From: JBHENC01 sp046262295
Lineage (GTDB): Bacteria; Acidobacteriota; Blastocatellia; Pyrinomonadales; Pyrinomonadaceae
Direction: 5' to 3'
Length of the DNA: 64,000 nucleotides
Assembly (NCBI GenBank): GCA_046262295.1
Contig: JBHENC010000013.1
Coordinates: forward strand, 1 to 64,000
Shown here: piece after piece, positions 41,538 through 50,179 of the stretch
Numbering within the stretch: the stretch's first letter is position 1
Layout of the letters: the number at the start of each line of letters is the position of its first letter
Position numbers and translations under genes: made by a program
Notes under the pieces: model-generated
The model's database searches: none
Seen by the model: the letters and a program-made list of their open reading frames with translations, nothing else
Told to the model about the DNA's origin: nothing

Positions 41538-43034
41538 ATGAAAAGCAACATCGCATTACGCATCACCATCGCCAAAGAAGTTTCTCCATTAACGACGCAT
41601 GAAGCCGTCGCCGTCTGCGTGTTTCAAAACGCCGTGCAACCCTCCGGCGCGTCCACCGAATTGCGCGCGACCATTGAGCAATTAATAAGCACCGGAGAGT
41701 TCGAGGGCGAAGCGGAAACATCGCTGCTGCTTCATACTGCTGACGCCGAACACGACGGCTCGCGCCGTCTGCTGCTTTTAGGATGCGGCGAACACGGCGA
41801 AAATGGTCTACCGACAATTAGCCGCGCGGCAAGCATCGCAGTTCGCCGCGCGCAGGACGCCCACCTCAAACGTCTCTATTTTATTCTTCCGGCCTACGAT
41901 GAAAATAACTCGCTCGTCGCGCGTGCCATTGCAGAGGGCGCAATCTTGGGTTCGTATCGTAACGACTTTTATCGCAAACGCGACGACGCTGCGGCGCAGC
42001 AGCTCACGGAATTTACGATCATCGCCGCAACGCCGGATGATTCTCTGAAAACGTCAATCGAACGCGGGCGCATCGTCGCCGAATCCGTCAACTGGGCGCG
42101 CGAGCTTGCGGACGAACCGGGCGCGAGCCTTCCGCCGCGCGAGTTTGCGCGACGCGCCGCCGGGATGGCCGCCGAGTTTAATTTGCGCGTCGAGTCGTTA
42201 ACCGCTGCGGAGGTTAAAGCGCGGGGCATGGGCGGGCTGATTGGCGTCGGTCAAGGCTCGGACGAAGAACCCGCGTTGATCGTTCTGCGCTACGAACCGG
42301 AACACGAGACGGAGACGGATGAGTTGTGGGCGTTCGTCGGCAAAGGCATCACGTTCGATACGGGCGGCATTTCTTTGAAGCCGCACCTGAATATGGAAGA
42401 TATGAAGTCGGACATGGCGGGCGGCGCGGCGGCGCTCGGAGCCATGCGCGCCATCGCGCAACTCAAACCGCAACGTCGCATCGTCGCCGTTGTGCCTGCG
42501 GCCGAGAATATGCCGTCAGGCCGCGCCATCAAACCCGGCGACATCGTCAAGACGCTCGCCGGTTACACCATCGAAGTCGTTGACACGGACGCCGAAGGCC
42601 GCCTCGTCCTTGTTGACGGCATCGCTTACGCCAGACAGCTCGGCGCAACGCGCATTGTTGATCTGGCGACGCTGACAGGCTCTATCATCATCGCGCTCGG
42701 CGATCACCGCACGGGACTCTTCAGCAACAACGACCAATGGGCAAATGAAGTGCGCGCAGCAGCCGAACGCGCGGGCGAACCTGTGTGGCGGATGCCCGTC
42801 GGCGACGATTACAAAAAGCGCATCGAAAGCGCCATCGCCGATTTCAAAAACTACGGCGGCCACCCCGACGCCAGCGCCGCCGCGCTGTTGTTGAGCAAGT
42901 TTGCCTCCGACACTCCCTGGGTTCATCTGGACATCGCGGGCACGGCGTGGTACGGCGAAGCACAACCCTTTGCGCCCAAAGGCACAACCGGCACAGGCGT
43001 CCGCACGCTTGTCGAGCTTGCGTGCGGCGGATAA
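41538..43034 (+). CDS. M17 leucyl aminopeptidase
   Basis: The 498-residue cytosolic exopeptidase releases N-terminal residues from peptides using two metals. The catalytic half has GKGITFDTGGISLKPHLNMEDMKSDMAGGAA, with the metal-binding Lys and Asp residues. It also has VPAAENMPSGRAIKPGDI and the family signature in the form DTDAEGRLVLVDGIAY, where the usual first Asn is Asp. The N-terminal macro-like domain covers residues 1-170. I chose ATG 41538, where the conserved start begins; the frame is open back into the thioesterase gene. Confidence 0.92.
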   Translation: MKSNIALRITIAKEVSPLTTHEAVAVCVFQNAVQPSGASTELRATIEQLISTGEFEGEAETSLLLHTADAEHDGSRRLLLLGCGEHGENGLPTISRAASIAVRRAQDAHLKRLYFILPAYDENNSLVARAIAEGAILGSYRNDFYRKRDDAAAQQLTEFTIIAATPDDSLKTSIERGRIVAESVNWARELADEPGASLPPREFARRAAGMAAEFNLRVESLTAAEVKARGMGGLIGVGQGSDEEPALIVLRYEPEHETETDELWAFVGKGITFDTGGISLKPHLNMEDMKSDMAGGAAALGAMRAIAQLKPQRRIVAVVPAAENMPSGRAIKPGDIVKTLAGYTIEVVDTDAEGRLVLVDGIAYARQLGATRIVDLATLTGSIIIALGDHRTGLFSNNDQWANEVRAAAERAGEPVWRMPVGDDYKKRIESAIADFKNYGGHPDASAAALLLSKFASDTPWVHLDIAGTAWYGEAQPFAPKGTTGTGVRTLVELACGG

Positions 43035-43038
43035 AACA

Positions 43039-44109
43039 ATGCCTTTGAACGAAACAATTTTTCTGACGGGCTTTCCCGGCTTCATCGCCGGGCGACTTGT
43101 TGAGCGCCTCGCACGCGACGGCGCGCGGTTTCTGTTGCTGGTACAGCCTGCCTTTGTTGCGCGCGCGCATGAAGAAGCGGCGCGCATTGCAGACGAAACG
43201 GGCACTGACGTTGAGAGTTTCCACATTCTCGAAGGTGATATCACGCACGCCGATTTGGGACTCGCGCGGGCGGAGCTTGAAAGGGCGCGGGCGGAGACGA
43301 CGCTGCTTTTTCATCTCGCCGCCGTTTACGATCTGGGCGTGCGGCGCGATGTGGCGTTGCGTGTCAATGTCGAAGGCACGCGCCACGTCAACGCTTTCGC
43401 CCGAGAACTTCCGAAACTCCGCCGCTATCATTACGTCTCTACCTGCTACGTTGCCGGACTCCGCACCGGAGTGATTCTTGAGACGGAACTAAAGCATGAC
43501 GCAGGCTTTCGCAACTTCTATGAAGAGACGAAGTATCTGGCGGAGCTTGAAGTAGAGGCTCTGAAGAAACATTTGCCGGTGACGATTCATCGCCCGTCGG
43601 TGGTGTGTGGCGATTCGCAGACCGGCGAGACGGCGAAGTACGATGGCATCTATTATCTGATTCACTATCTGCGTATGCAGCCCGATCTGCTGTCGCTCAT
43701 CAATATCGGCAATCATACGGTGCGGCTTAATCTCGTGCCGGTTGATTTCGTCGTCGAAGGTCTGGCGGCGCTCGCAAACGACGAGCGCGCAACGGGCGCG
43801 ACCATACAGCTGGCCGACCCTGCGCCGCTTACAACCTACGAACTGTTTGAAACGATTGCGAAAGCTCTGGCCGGGCGCGGCTCGCGTTTCAAACTGCCGC
43901 CGCCGCTGGTACGCTCGACCTTGCGGCTGCCGTTTTCGCCGCACCTCACGGGAATGCCGCACGCCGCCATCCCCTACTTTTTTCTGGAGCAGACCTACGA
44001 CACGAAAGTTGCGCGCGAGCTACTTGATCCGCACAACCTCGTCTGCCCGCCATTCCCCTCTTATGTTGACGCGCTGATGGACTACGTCGCGCGTTACCCT
44101 AAACTATAA
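43039..44109 (+). CDS. NAD(P)-dependent epimerase/dehydratase or fatty acyl reductase-like SDR
   Basis: The 356-residue extended short-chain dehydrogenase has the dinucleotide loop LTGFPGFIAGRLVERLARDG, the VEGTRHVNAF segment and a YEETKYLAE block with the catalytic Tyr and Lys. It most resembles the male-sterility/NAD_binding_4 group that includes thioester reductases. It begins five bases after the aminopeptidase stop, so the two are translationally close. The substrate is not evident. Confidence 0.88.
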   Translation: MPLNETIFLTGFPGFIAGRLVERLARDGARFLLLVQPAFVARAHEEAARIADETGTDVESFHILEGDITHADLGLARAELERARAETTLLFHLAAVYDLGVRRDVALRVNVEGTRHVNAFARELPKLRRYHYVSTCYVAGLRTGVILETELKHDAGFRNFYEETKYLAELEVEALKKHLPVTIHRPSVVCGDSQTGETAKYDGIYYLIHYLRMQPDLLSLINIGNHTVRLNLVPVDFVVEGLAALANDERATGATIQLADPAPLTTYELFETIAKALAGRGSRFKLPPPLVRSTLRLPFSPHLTGMPHAAIPYFFLEQTYDTKVARELLDPHNLVCPPFPSYVDALMDYVARYPKL

Positions 44110-44147
44110 CGCACACAAACTTCGGCTGATTAAGGATAGCTGAAAAC

Positions 44148-44176
44148 CGATTACTGATTACTGACTACTGAAAACT
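44148..44176. repeat. Heptameric repeat, ATTACTG type
   Basis: Short units ATTACTG, ATTACTG and ACTACTG stand between the SDR and thioredoxin-like genes. This is the same sequence family as at 9999-10022. Confidence 0.5.
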
Positions 44177-44195
44177 CTCTTTCGAGGTACTGATT

Positions 44196-44669
44196 ATGCC
44201 GATGACAATTGGAACACGGATGCCGTCGCTGGACGGCGCGACCGAGTGGTTCGGCGGCACACAGGCGCACGCCGTCGCAGAGGCGCAGGGACATACGACG
44301 CTGGTGCATTTCTGGTCTATCAGTTGCGGGATGTGTAAAGACAATTTGCCACGCATCACGGAGTGGCGCGATGGACGACGCGACGAAGGATTGCGCGTCA
44401 TCGCCGTGCATCTGCCGCGCGACGAAGCGGACAGGGATGTTGAAGAAGTACGCGCCGCCATCAGCGAATTCAACATCACGGAGCCATGCGCGATTGACAA
44501 CGAGCACAAGCTGCGCGATGCGTTCCAGAATGAGCGGAGCATTGTGCCCGCTTATTATTTGTTCGACGCGGAAGGCAAATTGAAAAGTTTTGCTGCCGGA
44601 GAAAGCGGAATGGAACTGCTCGCCTCCGCCCTTGATCGCCTGCTTCAACCGCCCGCAAAATCCCGATAG
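44196..44669 (+). CDS. Thioredoxin-like (TlpA/AhpC-Redoxin) protein
   Basis: The 157-residue protein has a thioredoxin fold with the active-site pair in LVHFWSISCGMCKDNLPRI (Cys near 47 and 50), VIAVHLPRDEADRDVEEVRAAI and VPAYYLFDAEGKLKSFAAG. No signal peptide is seen, so it is probably a cytoplasmic disulfide reductase. The CGMC centre differs from the CxPC of classical thioredoxins. The cis-Pro is present in IVPAYYLF. Confidence 0.88.
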   Translation: MPMTIGTRMPSLDGATEWFGGTQAHAVAEAQGHTTLVHFWSISCGMCKDNLPRITEWRDGRRDEGLRVIAVHLPRDEADRDVEEVRAAISEFNITEPCAIDNEHKLRDAFQNERSIVPAYYLFDAEGKLKSFAAGESGMELLASALDRLLQPPAKSR

Positions 44670-44727
44670 CACACACGATTCGTAGTGAGTTCGTAGCAAA
44701 GATGGGAAGCGTGCTTCGGTTAAGCGT

Positions 44728-45252
44728 TTAGTAAGACGAGCGCAAATACCCGGCGATGTAATACAAAAGATAGCCGGTGACGGCAAGCGAACCCAGCAGT
44801 AAAGCCAGCAGAAAAGCGATAATCAGGCCGACAAAGAGCCAGTCGCTCGTTCTTCCGCTTCGCGCGTGCGCGGCTGAAACGGTTGCGCGCCGCCGCAGCA
44901 AGTTGATATTTCTAATATTCGGTTTCCACCACGCGCCGAACGCATCGCCGATCCAGGGCACAAGCCCGACAATGAAATAAATGGCGATGTTCAGCCCCAT
45001 CCGCAGCAGCGTGATCTTCGGAACGCGGTAGCGAACGGCCGAAGCCAGCACGTAAAGCGCGACGAGCGACGTGGCCGTATCGCCGATGCCCGGAACAAGG
45101 TCAATAATCGCGTTCAAGCCGAAGCGCCAGCCGAGGCCGGGCAGACGGAACTGATTATCCATCCAACGGCTTAATTGTTCGAGACTTCGTTCGATCTCGA
45201 CCGCGCCGGGTCTGGAAGCTTTCAAAACAGGTCTTGGTTGAATATTTTCCAT
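44728..45252 (-). CDS. DUF4112 membrane protein
   Basis: The 174-residue protein has the DUF4112 motif LSRWMDNQFRLPGLGWRFGLNAIIDLVPGIGDTATSLVALYVLASA and a second IYFIVGLVPWIGDAFGAWWKPN. A C-terminal hydrophobic segment follows. Three or four membrane segments are likely. The family is common in environmental bacteria and has no known function. It is convergent with the thioredoxin-like gene. Confidence 0.88.
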   Translation of the reverse strand: MENIQPRPVLKASRPGAVEIERSLEQLSRWMDNQFRLPGLGWRFGLNAIIDLVPGIGDTATSLVALYVLASAVRYRVPKITLLRMGLNIAIYFIVGLVPWIGDAFGAWWKPNIRNINLLRRRATVSAAHARSGRTSDWLFVGLIIAFLLALLLGSLAVTGYLLYYIAGYLRSSY

Positions 45253-45859
45253 GCTTGCTCGCCTCGCCCCATCCGCAACTTAGAAGCGTAATCGGGCTAA
45301 AGGTTGCGCGCCATTATCCGCCAATGGCGGAAAGCCGTCCTCAAAAGACGCAAGAGAAGGTCATACGGGAAGCTGTCTGCACCTCACAGTTGCAAGGAAT
45401 TAGCTCTTTAGCGATACTTAAAACTTTGCAAAAAAACTTGCAAGGCGCACTCTGCAAATTCTCTTGCTTTGGAAATAAGCGGCTTTAAGTTCGCACTTGC
45501 GAATACATCCGTATCGGCTCAAAACATTCGCAGTCCGGTTAACGGCGAAATCTTGGCGGACAATTCAAAAGCATTATCCCAAGTTGCACTGAAAAGAGAG
45601 TTTCGCTTTCCATTGCAAGGTAACGATTTTGCCAGCCCGGGCCGGATCAACCCGCTGCCAGCCCAATCTCTTCTTTGACTTTAACTTGGCATAACAACAG
45701 TGCGGATGGCTTAACCCTTTAACTCAAGATGGACACAGCAGCAGCGGCATCTCCCGCCGCTGCGGGAGAGGTTTGTGCTATTTCCTTGACCCGCTTTGTA
45801 GATGAATTGAAAGTGTTAACGGAATGCAGCCAAGCGATTGAATGCCGGTCGTCATCAAT
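45253..45859. other. Gene-poor gap
   Basis: About 600 bp with no gene I can support. A 69-residue open frame at 45469-45678 (starting MEISGFKFALANTS) has no recognised family and no ribosome site. A short palindrome CCGCCAATGGCGG lies near 45319, and an imperfect GC-rich hairpin near 45740-45765. The AT-rich middle (45400-45480) could hold promoters, but none is clear. Confidence 0.4.
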
Positions 45860-47740
45860 TCAGCGGATGCGCGTCATCTGTTGCCAGAAGAATCTGCCCA
45901 CACGCGCGAAGGCGTTGCGTTGTTCACCGCTCTTTGCCGTTGTGATGGTTTCCGGGTTAAGGCCGAGCGAAGAAGCGAGGCGTGGATCGGGCGGCGCGAT
46001 GTCCTCGTCGCCGTGTTTCTCCGAGAGCCAGCGATTGAAAGTACGCGCGACGAGACGTTTGCGGGCGGGCGGCGTTTCATCAAAAAAAGCTCCCCGCAAA
46101 TCATCCAGCTCCGCAATCTCGAAGCGGTTCTCCGCATAGTAACGTCGCAGCGCCGCGAAGAATTTTTCATCGCCCATCAAACGCCGCAACGCCGCAAACA
46201 TCAACGCGCCTTTGGCGGTCACAATCGCCGCATACTGAAAAAAATTGCGATACTCGCGGGCGGCGCGCGTGACCGTCAAATCTTCGCCGCCGAACGTGCG
46301 GTAGACTCTGTAAACGCCGCGCAGTTGATCGTCGAGCGCCGCGCCCGCACGGGCTTCGCCGTGAACGTCTTGATAGTAAGCGAGCGCGGAATAGTTCGCC
46401 AACGCTTCGTCGAGCACCGGCGCGCGTTCGGGATCATTGCCCACCGCCGCGCCCCACCATTGATGCGCGACAACGTGTGCCACCGTCCATTCGAGGCTGT
46501 CTTCGACCGAAGCGCGTTGCTCGCGTATCAACTCCGGCAAACTACGCATCGCGGGCGCGTCGAAGTCAACGTAAAAGGCGCTCGCAATCGCTCCGAGACC
46601 GGCAAATTCCGCACAGCCCAAACCGGCGACGAGCGGCACATCCACGACGCTGATTGTTTTATATGGTGTTGCGCCGAAGCGCGCAGTGTAAACACGCACC
46701 GCATCGGCGGCGGCCGCGAGCACACGCCGCGCGGCCGCCTCATGCTCGGCCATATAAATCGAACGCACTTTAACGTCGCCGCTCTGCCGTTCCATCACGC
46801 GCAGGCCGCGACCTGCGATGAACGCAAAGTTGCGTAAATTCTCTCCGGCAAATTCGTGTGTGCTTGAACTCGCCGCGCTTGCGGAAGTTTCAGAGAGAGG
46901 CGCGTTGCCGGAAGCGTAGACGAAAACATTGGCGGGCGCATCAACGCGCACGCGATAATCCGCGACATCCGTATTGATCGTATCGCCGATGGTCTGTTCG
47001 GCTTTGCGCCGCCACTCGCCGCCGATGCGCGCGGCCAGCACGGGGTATGCCGAACCGAGCAGCATCACACCGCGCGAGCGAAAGTTTATGTCCCGCGCGC
47101 GTCGCGTCTCGCGCGTGCGCCGCAAGGCCGCATCAACCTGCCCGAAGACGTGCGCGAGTAAGCCTGTCTCCTCCGCATCTATTTCGGGAACGCTGCCCTC
47201 AAACTCGATGCTGATATCCGCTGCCGCGCCGGATGCAATTTGTTCGCGTAGATTGATGCGCAAAGTTGTCGCGCGATCATCAAGCTCGAAATCGAGCACG
47301 GCATTTGTCGCCGCGTCGCGCACTTCCAAGATATCCAGACGCGGCTCGTCAAGCGCGGCGACGGCTGTCCGCACTTCAACGCTGTTATCCTTTTTCTTCT
47401 CGTCAAGCGGCGTCTCGCTTCGCGCCGTTTCATTGCCGCGCAGATTGGCATACAGATGAAAATAGAGAACGGAGGTCGCCTGATTGTCCTCGTTGATCCA
47501 ATGCAGGCGTTCGCTGCCCTTGAACGTGCGCGCGTCGAAATCGAGCGCGAAAGTGAGATCGTAAGCGGCGGCAGCAAGAGCATTCTGCCCGCGTTCCGGC
47601 AGCGCAACAGCCGAGGGCGCGGGCGACGACTGCGCGCGGGACACACACGAAACAAACAACACATAGAGCGCCAGCGATAAAAAATAAACTCCGCGCGCTC
47701 TTTGCGAATGCTTCAATCGTCGTGCGCAAAATCGCTTCAC
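45860..47740 (-). CDS. M1-family peptidase-like protein with altered catalytic motif
   Basis: The 626-residue precursor has a signal segment (residues 17-37). The gluzincin core reads WTVAHVVAHQWWG near residue 415, followed 18 residues later by DEALANYSALAYY. The two zinc His and the distal Glu are kept, but the catalytic Glu of HExxH is Val here. That should abolish normal peptide hydrolysis. The GAMEN substrate loop of classical M1 enzymes is replaced by GCAEFAGLG. The gene overlaps the cyclophilin gene by four bases and is probably co-transcribed with it. Confidence 0.82.
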   Translation of the reverse strand: MKRFCARRLKHSQRARGVYFLSLALYVLFVSCVSRAQSSPAPSAVALPERGQNALAAAAYDLTFALDFDARTFKGSERLHWINEDNQATSVLYFHLYANLRGNETARSETPLDEKKKDNSVEVRTAVAALDEPRLDILEVRDAATNAVLDFELDDRATTLRINLREQIASGAAADISIEFEGSVPEIDAEETGLLAHVFGQVDAALRRTRETRRARDINFRSRGVMLLGSAYPVLAARIGGEWRRKAEQTIGDTINTDVADYRVRVDAPANVFVYASGNAPLSETSASAASSSTHEFAGENLRNFAFIAGRGLRVMERQSGDVKVRSIYMAEHEAAARRVLAAAADAVRVYTARFGATPYKTISVVDVPLVAGLGCAEFAGLGAIASAFYVDFDAPAMRSLPELIREQRASVEDSLEWTVAHVVAHQWWGAAVGNDPERAPVLDEALANYSALAYYQDVHGEARAGAALDDQLRGVYRVYRTFGGEDLTVTRAAREYRNFFQYAAIVTAKGALMFAALRRLMGDEKFFAALRRYYAENRFEIAELDDLRGAFFDETPPARKRLVARTFNRWLSEKHGDEDIAPPDPRLASSLGLNPETITTAKSGEQRNAFARVGRFFWQQMTRIR

Positions 47741-50076
47741 TGCTTTACCTTGCTTCGTTGTTTAGCGCCGCCGCCGTTGACAACCGTCGCAGGCGCAGCC
47801 TTTCGTGTGCGCGGCGACGGGCGCGGCTCGCTTTCGCTGATCGTCACGGAGCTGATTTTATCGCCGCGCGCAATGCGATCAACGATATTCATACCGTCTA
47901 TAGCGCGCCCGAACACGGTGTAGCCGCCGTCCAGATGCGGCTGCGGCGAATGCGTGACGAACCACTGCGAGCCGCCCGTGTCTTTGCCTGAAAGCGCCAT
48001 TCCAACCGCGCCGCGATCATATTCGGCTTCGTTAATCTCGCAGCGTATTTGATACTCGGGGCCGCCGTTGCCGTCGCCGCGCGGATCGCCGCCCTGTATC
48101 ACGAAGTTCGGCACGACGCGATGAAAGTCTATGTTGTTGAAGAAGCCGCGTCGCGCGAGTTGAACGAAGCTGTCAACCGTCAGCGGCGCATCGTCCGGCA
48201 AAAGCTCTATGGTAAAGTTGCCCTTTTCGGTTGCGACAATCGCGCGCACGAGTTTGCCATTGCGTGCGAGCGCGCGTGCGTAATCCGCCGCCGTGTTGCG
48301 CGTCGCCACCGTGCCGATACGCGCGTTGAAATCGCCCGCGTCGTTCGCTTTCAAGAGAGCGACGGCGCGGCGGCGCAGCAGATGATCCGTAGAGGCTAAC
48401 GCCAGTTTGATGGAGTCGTTGGCGAACGCCGTTTTCTGTTTGGCGAGCGCACCGAGGATAGCAAGCGCGGCATCGTTCATCTCATCGCGCATCGCAACGG
48501 GCAGGGCTGCCGCGAGACTCCGCGTGTTTGTTTCATCCGGCTTTGCGCCCTCGCCTAACAGTTCCGCCACCGTCGCACGCACCATCACATCGTTATCGTT
48601 AAGATGATTGCGCAACACTTCGCCCCAATCATTCGGCTTAAAGGCAACGAACGCGCGAAGCACTTCGGGCACGCCGACGACGGGCGTGTGCGTATCATCG
48701 AGCAGCGTGCGCAGGATGGTTTGGGCTTCCACCTTCAAGCCGATGGCGCTGTTGCCTGCGTCCGCATTCGAGATTTTAGCGATTTCCGCGAGTCCCTGAC
48801 CGATACTCGCAACCGCTCGCCAATCATCGAAAGCTTTGGCGCGCGGCGATACGCCTGCGCTTTTGTCGAAGGGCGGCTCATGCAAATAAACGGCGGGAGC
48901 GATGTGCGCGAAAGCGATTTCGATTTCAGGCGCATGAAAGTTTTCCGCCTCGCGCATTCCGCGTAGCAGCGTGACGGCGCGCGCGTCGTTCGTGCTGGCA
49001 AGCACGCGCCCGAGCGTCGCCGCAATCTCCAACAGTTCATTTGCGACGGATGGATGTGCGGCAGCGTCTGTCACGCGCGCAGTCCTGTATAACGCGAAAA
49101 GGGATTCGGCGCGCGGGATAAGCGCGGTGGCGGCGCGTGCATCCTTCAAAGAGCCGAGCGCGCGGATGGCGCTCACGCGCACACGCTCATCCGCATCATT
49201 CACGCTTCTATTTACGAGCGCGTCGAATGACGCTCGATCTTCCGCCGCTCCGAGAGCACGCGCCGCATTCGCGCGCACAATTGCGTCGGCGTCTTGTTGC
49301 AGCAATGCGCGCAATTGCTCGCCGGCGTTCTTCGCGCGCAAGCGTGCGAGAGCGTTGGCGGCGTCTGCGCGTATGCGCGCGTCCGGGTTGGAAAGAAACA
49401 AAGCAAGGGTCAATCCGGCATTCGCCGGATGCGCGCGCAAGACGGCGGTCAAGCCTTCGAGCACAACCGCGCGATCAGGCTGCGGAGCGCGTTTGGCTTC
49501 GAGCGTGAGAACTTCCAAAAGCGTATCGCCGAGCGCGCGTTGGCGTGCTTCTTCCGTTTTGGGCAAGGCGGCGGCGATTTTTCCGAGCGCCTCGATTGCA
49601 CGCGCACGCACTTCGCCTGAAGGCGACGCACGTAAAGCTTCCGTTAAAGCAAACGCGCCCGCCGCCGCTTCAATCTCGCCGAGCGCAAAGGCCGCCATCG
49701 CTCTCACACTCACATCTGTGTCACTACGCAGCAGCGAGACGAGCGGAGCGACGGCGCGTTCATCGCCGATGCGTCCGGCGGCGAGCGCGGCACGGCGACG
49801 CACGCGCACGGATTCGTCCGTCAACAACGAAGCGACATCCGCATCCCAACGCCGCTCGTCTTCGGCACGCACGGTGCGCAGCATTAACTGATCTGGAATC
49901 GAGTTTGAAGCATGCGCCGTAGAAGTTTTAGATGGGCTGGGCAACGGTCGCTTTTGAGCAAAGGTGTGCGGCACAAGCAATAGCGCAGCAGCCACGCATA
50001 TCAATACCGTTGTGAGATTTGTGCGCACAGGCGCGGGCGTACCTAAAGATTTTTCAATTCGTAGTTTTGCGCGCAT
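47737..50076 (-). CDS. HEAT-repeat protein with C-terminal cyclophilin (peptidyl-prolyl isomerase) domain
   Basis: The 779-residue precursor begins at ATG 50076, followed by a signal segment (TVLICVAAALLLVPHTFAQ). About ten HEAT/PBS-type repeats cover residues 50-560 (for example RVRVSAIRALGSLKDARAATALI). A cyclophilin-type isomerase domain is at the C-terminus: KGNFTIELLPDDAPLTVDSFVQLARRGFFNNIDFHRVVPNFVIQGGDPRGDG, then GSQWFVTHSPQPHLDGGYTVFGR. It probably helps fold envelope proteins in the periplasm, with the repeats as docking scaffold. The M1-like gene follows with a four-base overlap. Confidence 0.9.
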   Translation of the reverse strand: MRAKLRIEKSLGTPAPVRTNLTTVLICVAAALLLVPHTFAQKRPLPSPSKTSTAHASNSIPDQLMLRTVRAEDERRWDADVASLLTDESVRVRRRAALAAGRIGDERAVAPLVSLLRSDTDVSVRAMAAFALGEIEAAAGAFALTEALRASPSGEVRARAIEALGKIAAALPKTEEARQRALGDTLLEVLTLEAKRAPQPDRAVVLEGLTAVLRAHPANAGLTLALFLSNPDARIRADAANALARLRAKNAGEQLRALLQQDADAIVRANAARALGAAEDRASFDALVNRSVNDADERVRVSAIRALGSLKDARAATALIPRAESLFALYRTARVTDAAAHPSVANELLEIAATLGRVLASTNDARAVTLLRGMREAENFHAPEIEIAFAHIAPAVYLHEPPFDKSAGVSPRAKAFDDWRAVASIGQGLAEIAKISNADAGNSAIGLKVEAQTILRTLLDDTHTPVVGVPEVLRAFVAFKPNDWGEVLRNHLNDNDVMVRATVAELLGEGAKPDETNTRSLAAALPVAMRDEMNDAALAILGALAKQKTAFANDSIKLALASTDHLLRRRAVALLKANDAGDFNARIGTVATRNTAADYARALARNGKLVRAIVATEKGNFTIELLPDDAPLTVDSFVQLARRGFFNNIDFHRVVPNFVIQGGDPRGDGNGGPEYQIRCEINEAEYDRGAVGMALSGKDTGGSQWFVTHSPQPHLDGGYTVFGRAIDGMNIVDRIARGDKISSVTISESEPRPSPRTRKAAPATVVNGGGAKQRSKVKQ

Positions 50077-50179
50077 GAATTTGAGAGAAGTCCGATTGCT
50101 TGAAATGGAAAAACGATGGCGTATTCTTTCGCCCATCCCGCTGAAAGTAAGATTGTGTGCAGACGATGCGGTTGGATTG

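Noticed and set aside
45469..45678. A 69-residue ORF in the gene-poor gap
   Set aside because: There is no ribosome site, no recognised family and no coding bias, so it is only mentioned under the gap entry.
48971..49891. A long + strand ORF of 306 residues opposite the HEAT-cyclophilin gene
   Set aside because: The minus-strand frame has clear HEAT repeats and a cyclophilin domain. The + frame is low-complexity Ala/Ser/Arg, which is typical of antisense frames in GC-rich genes.
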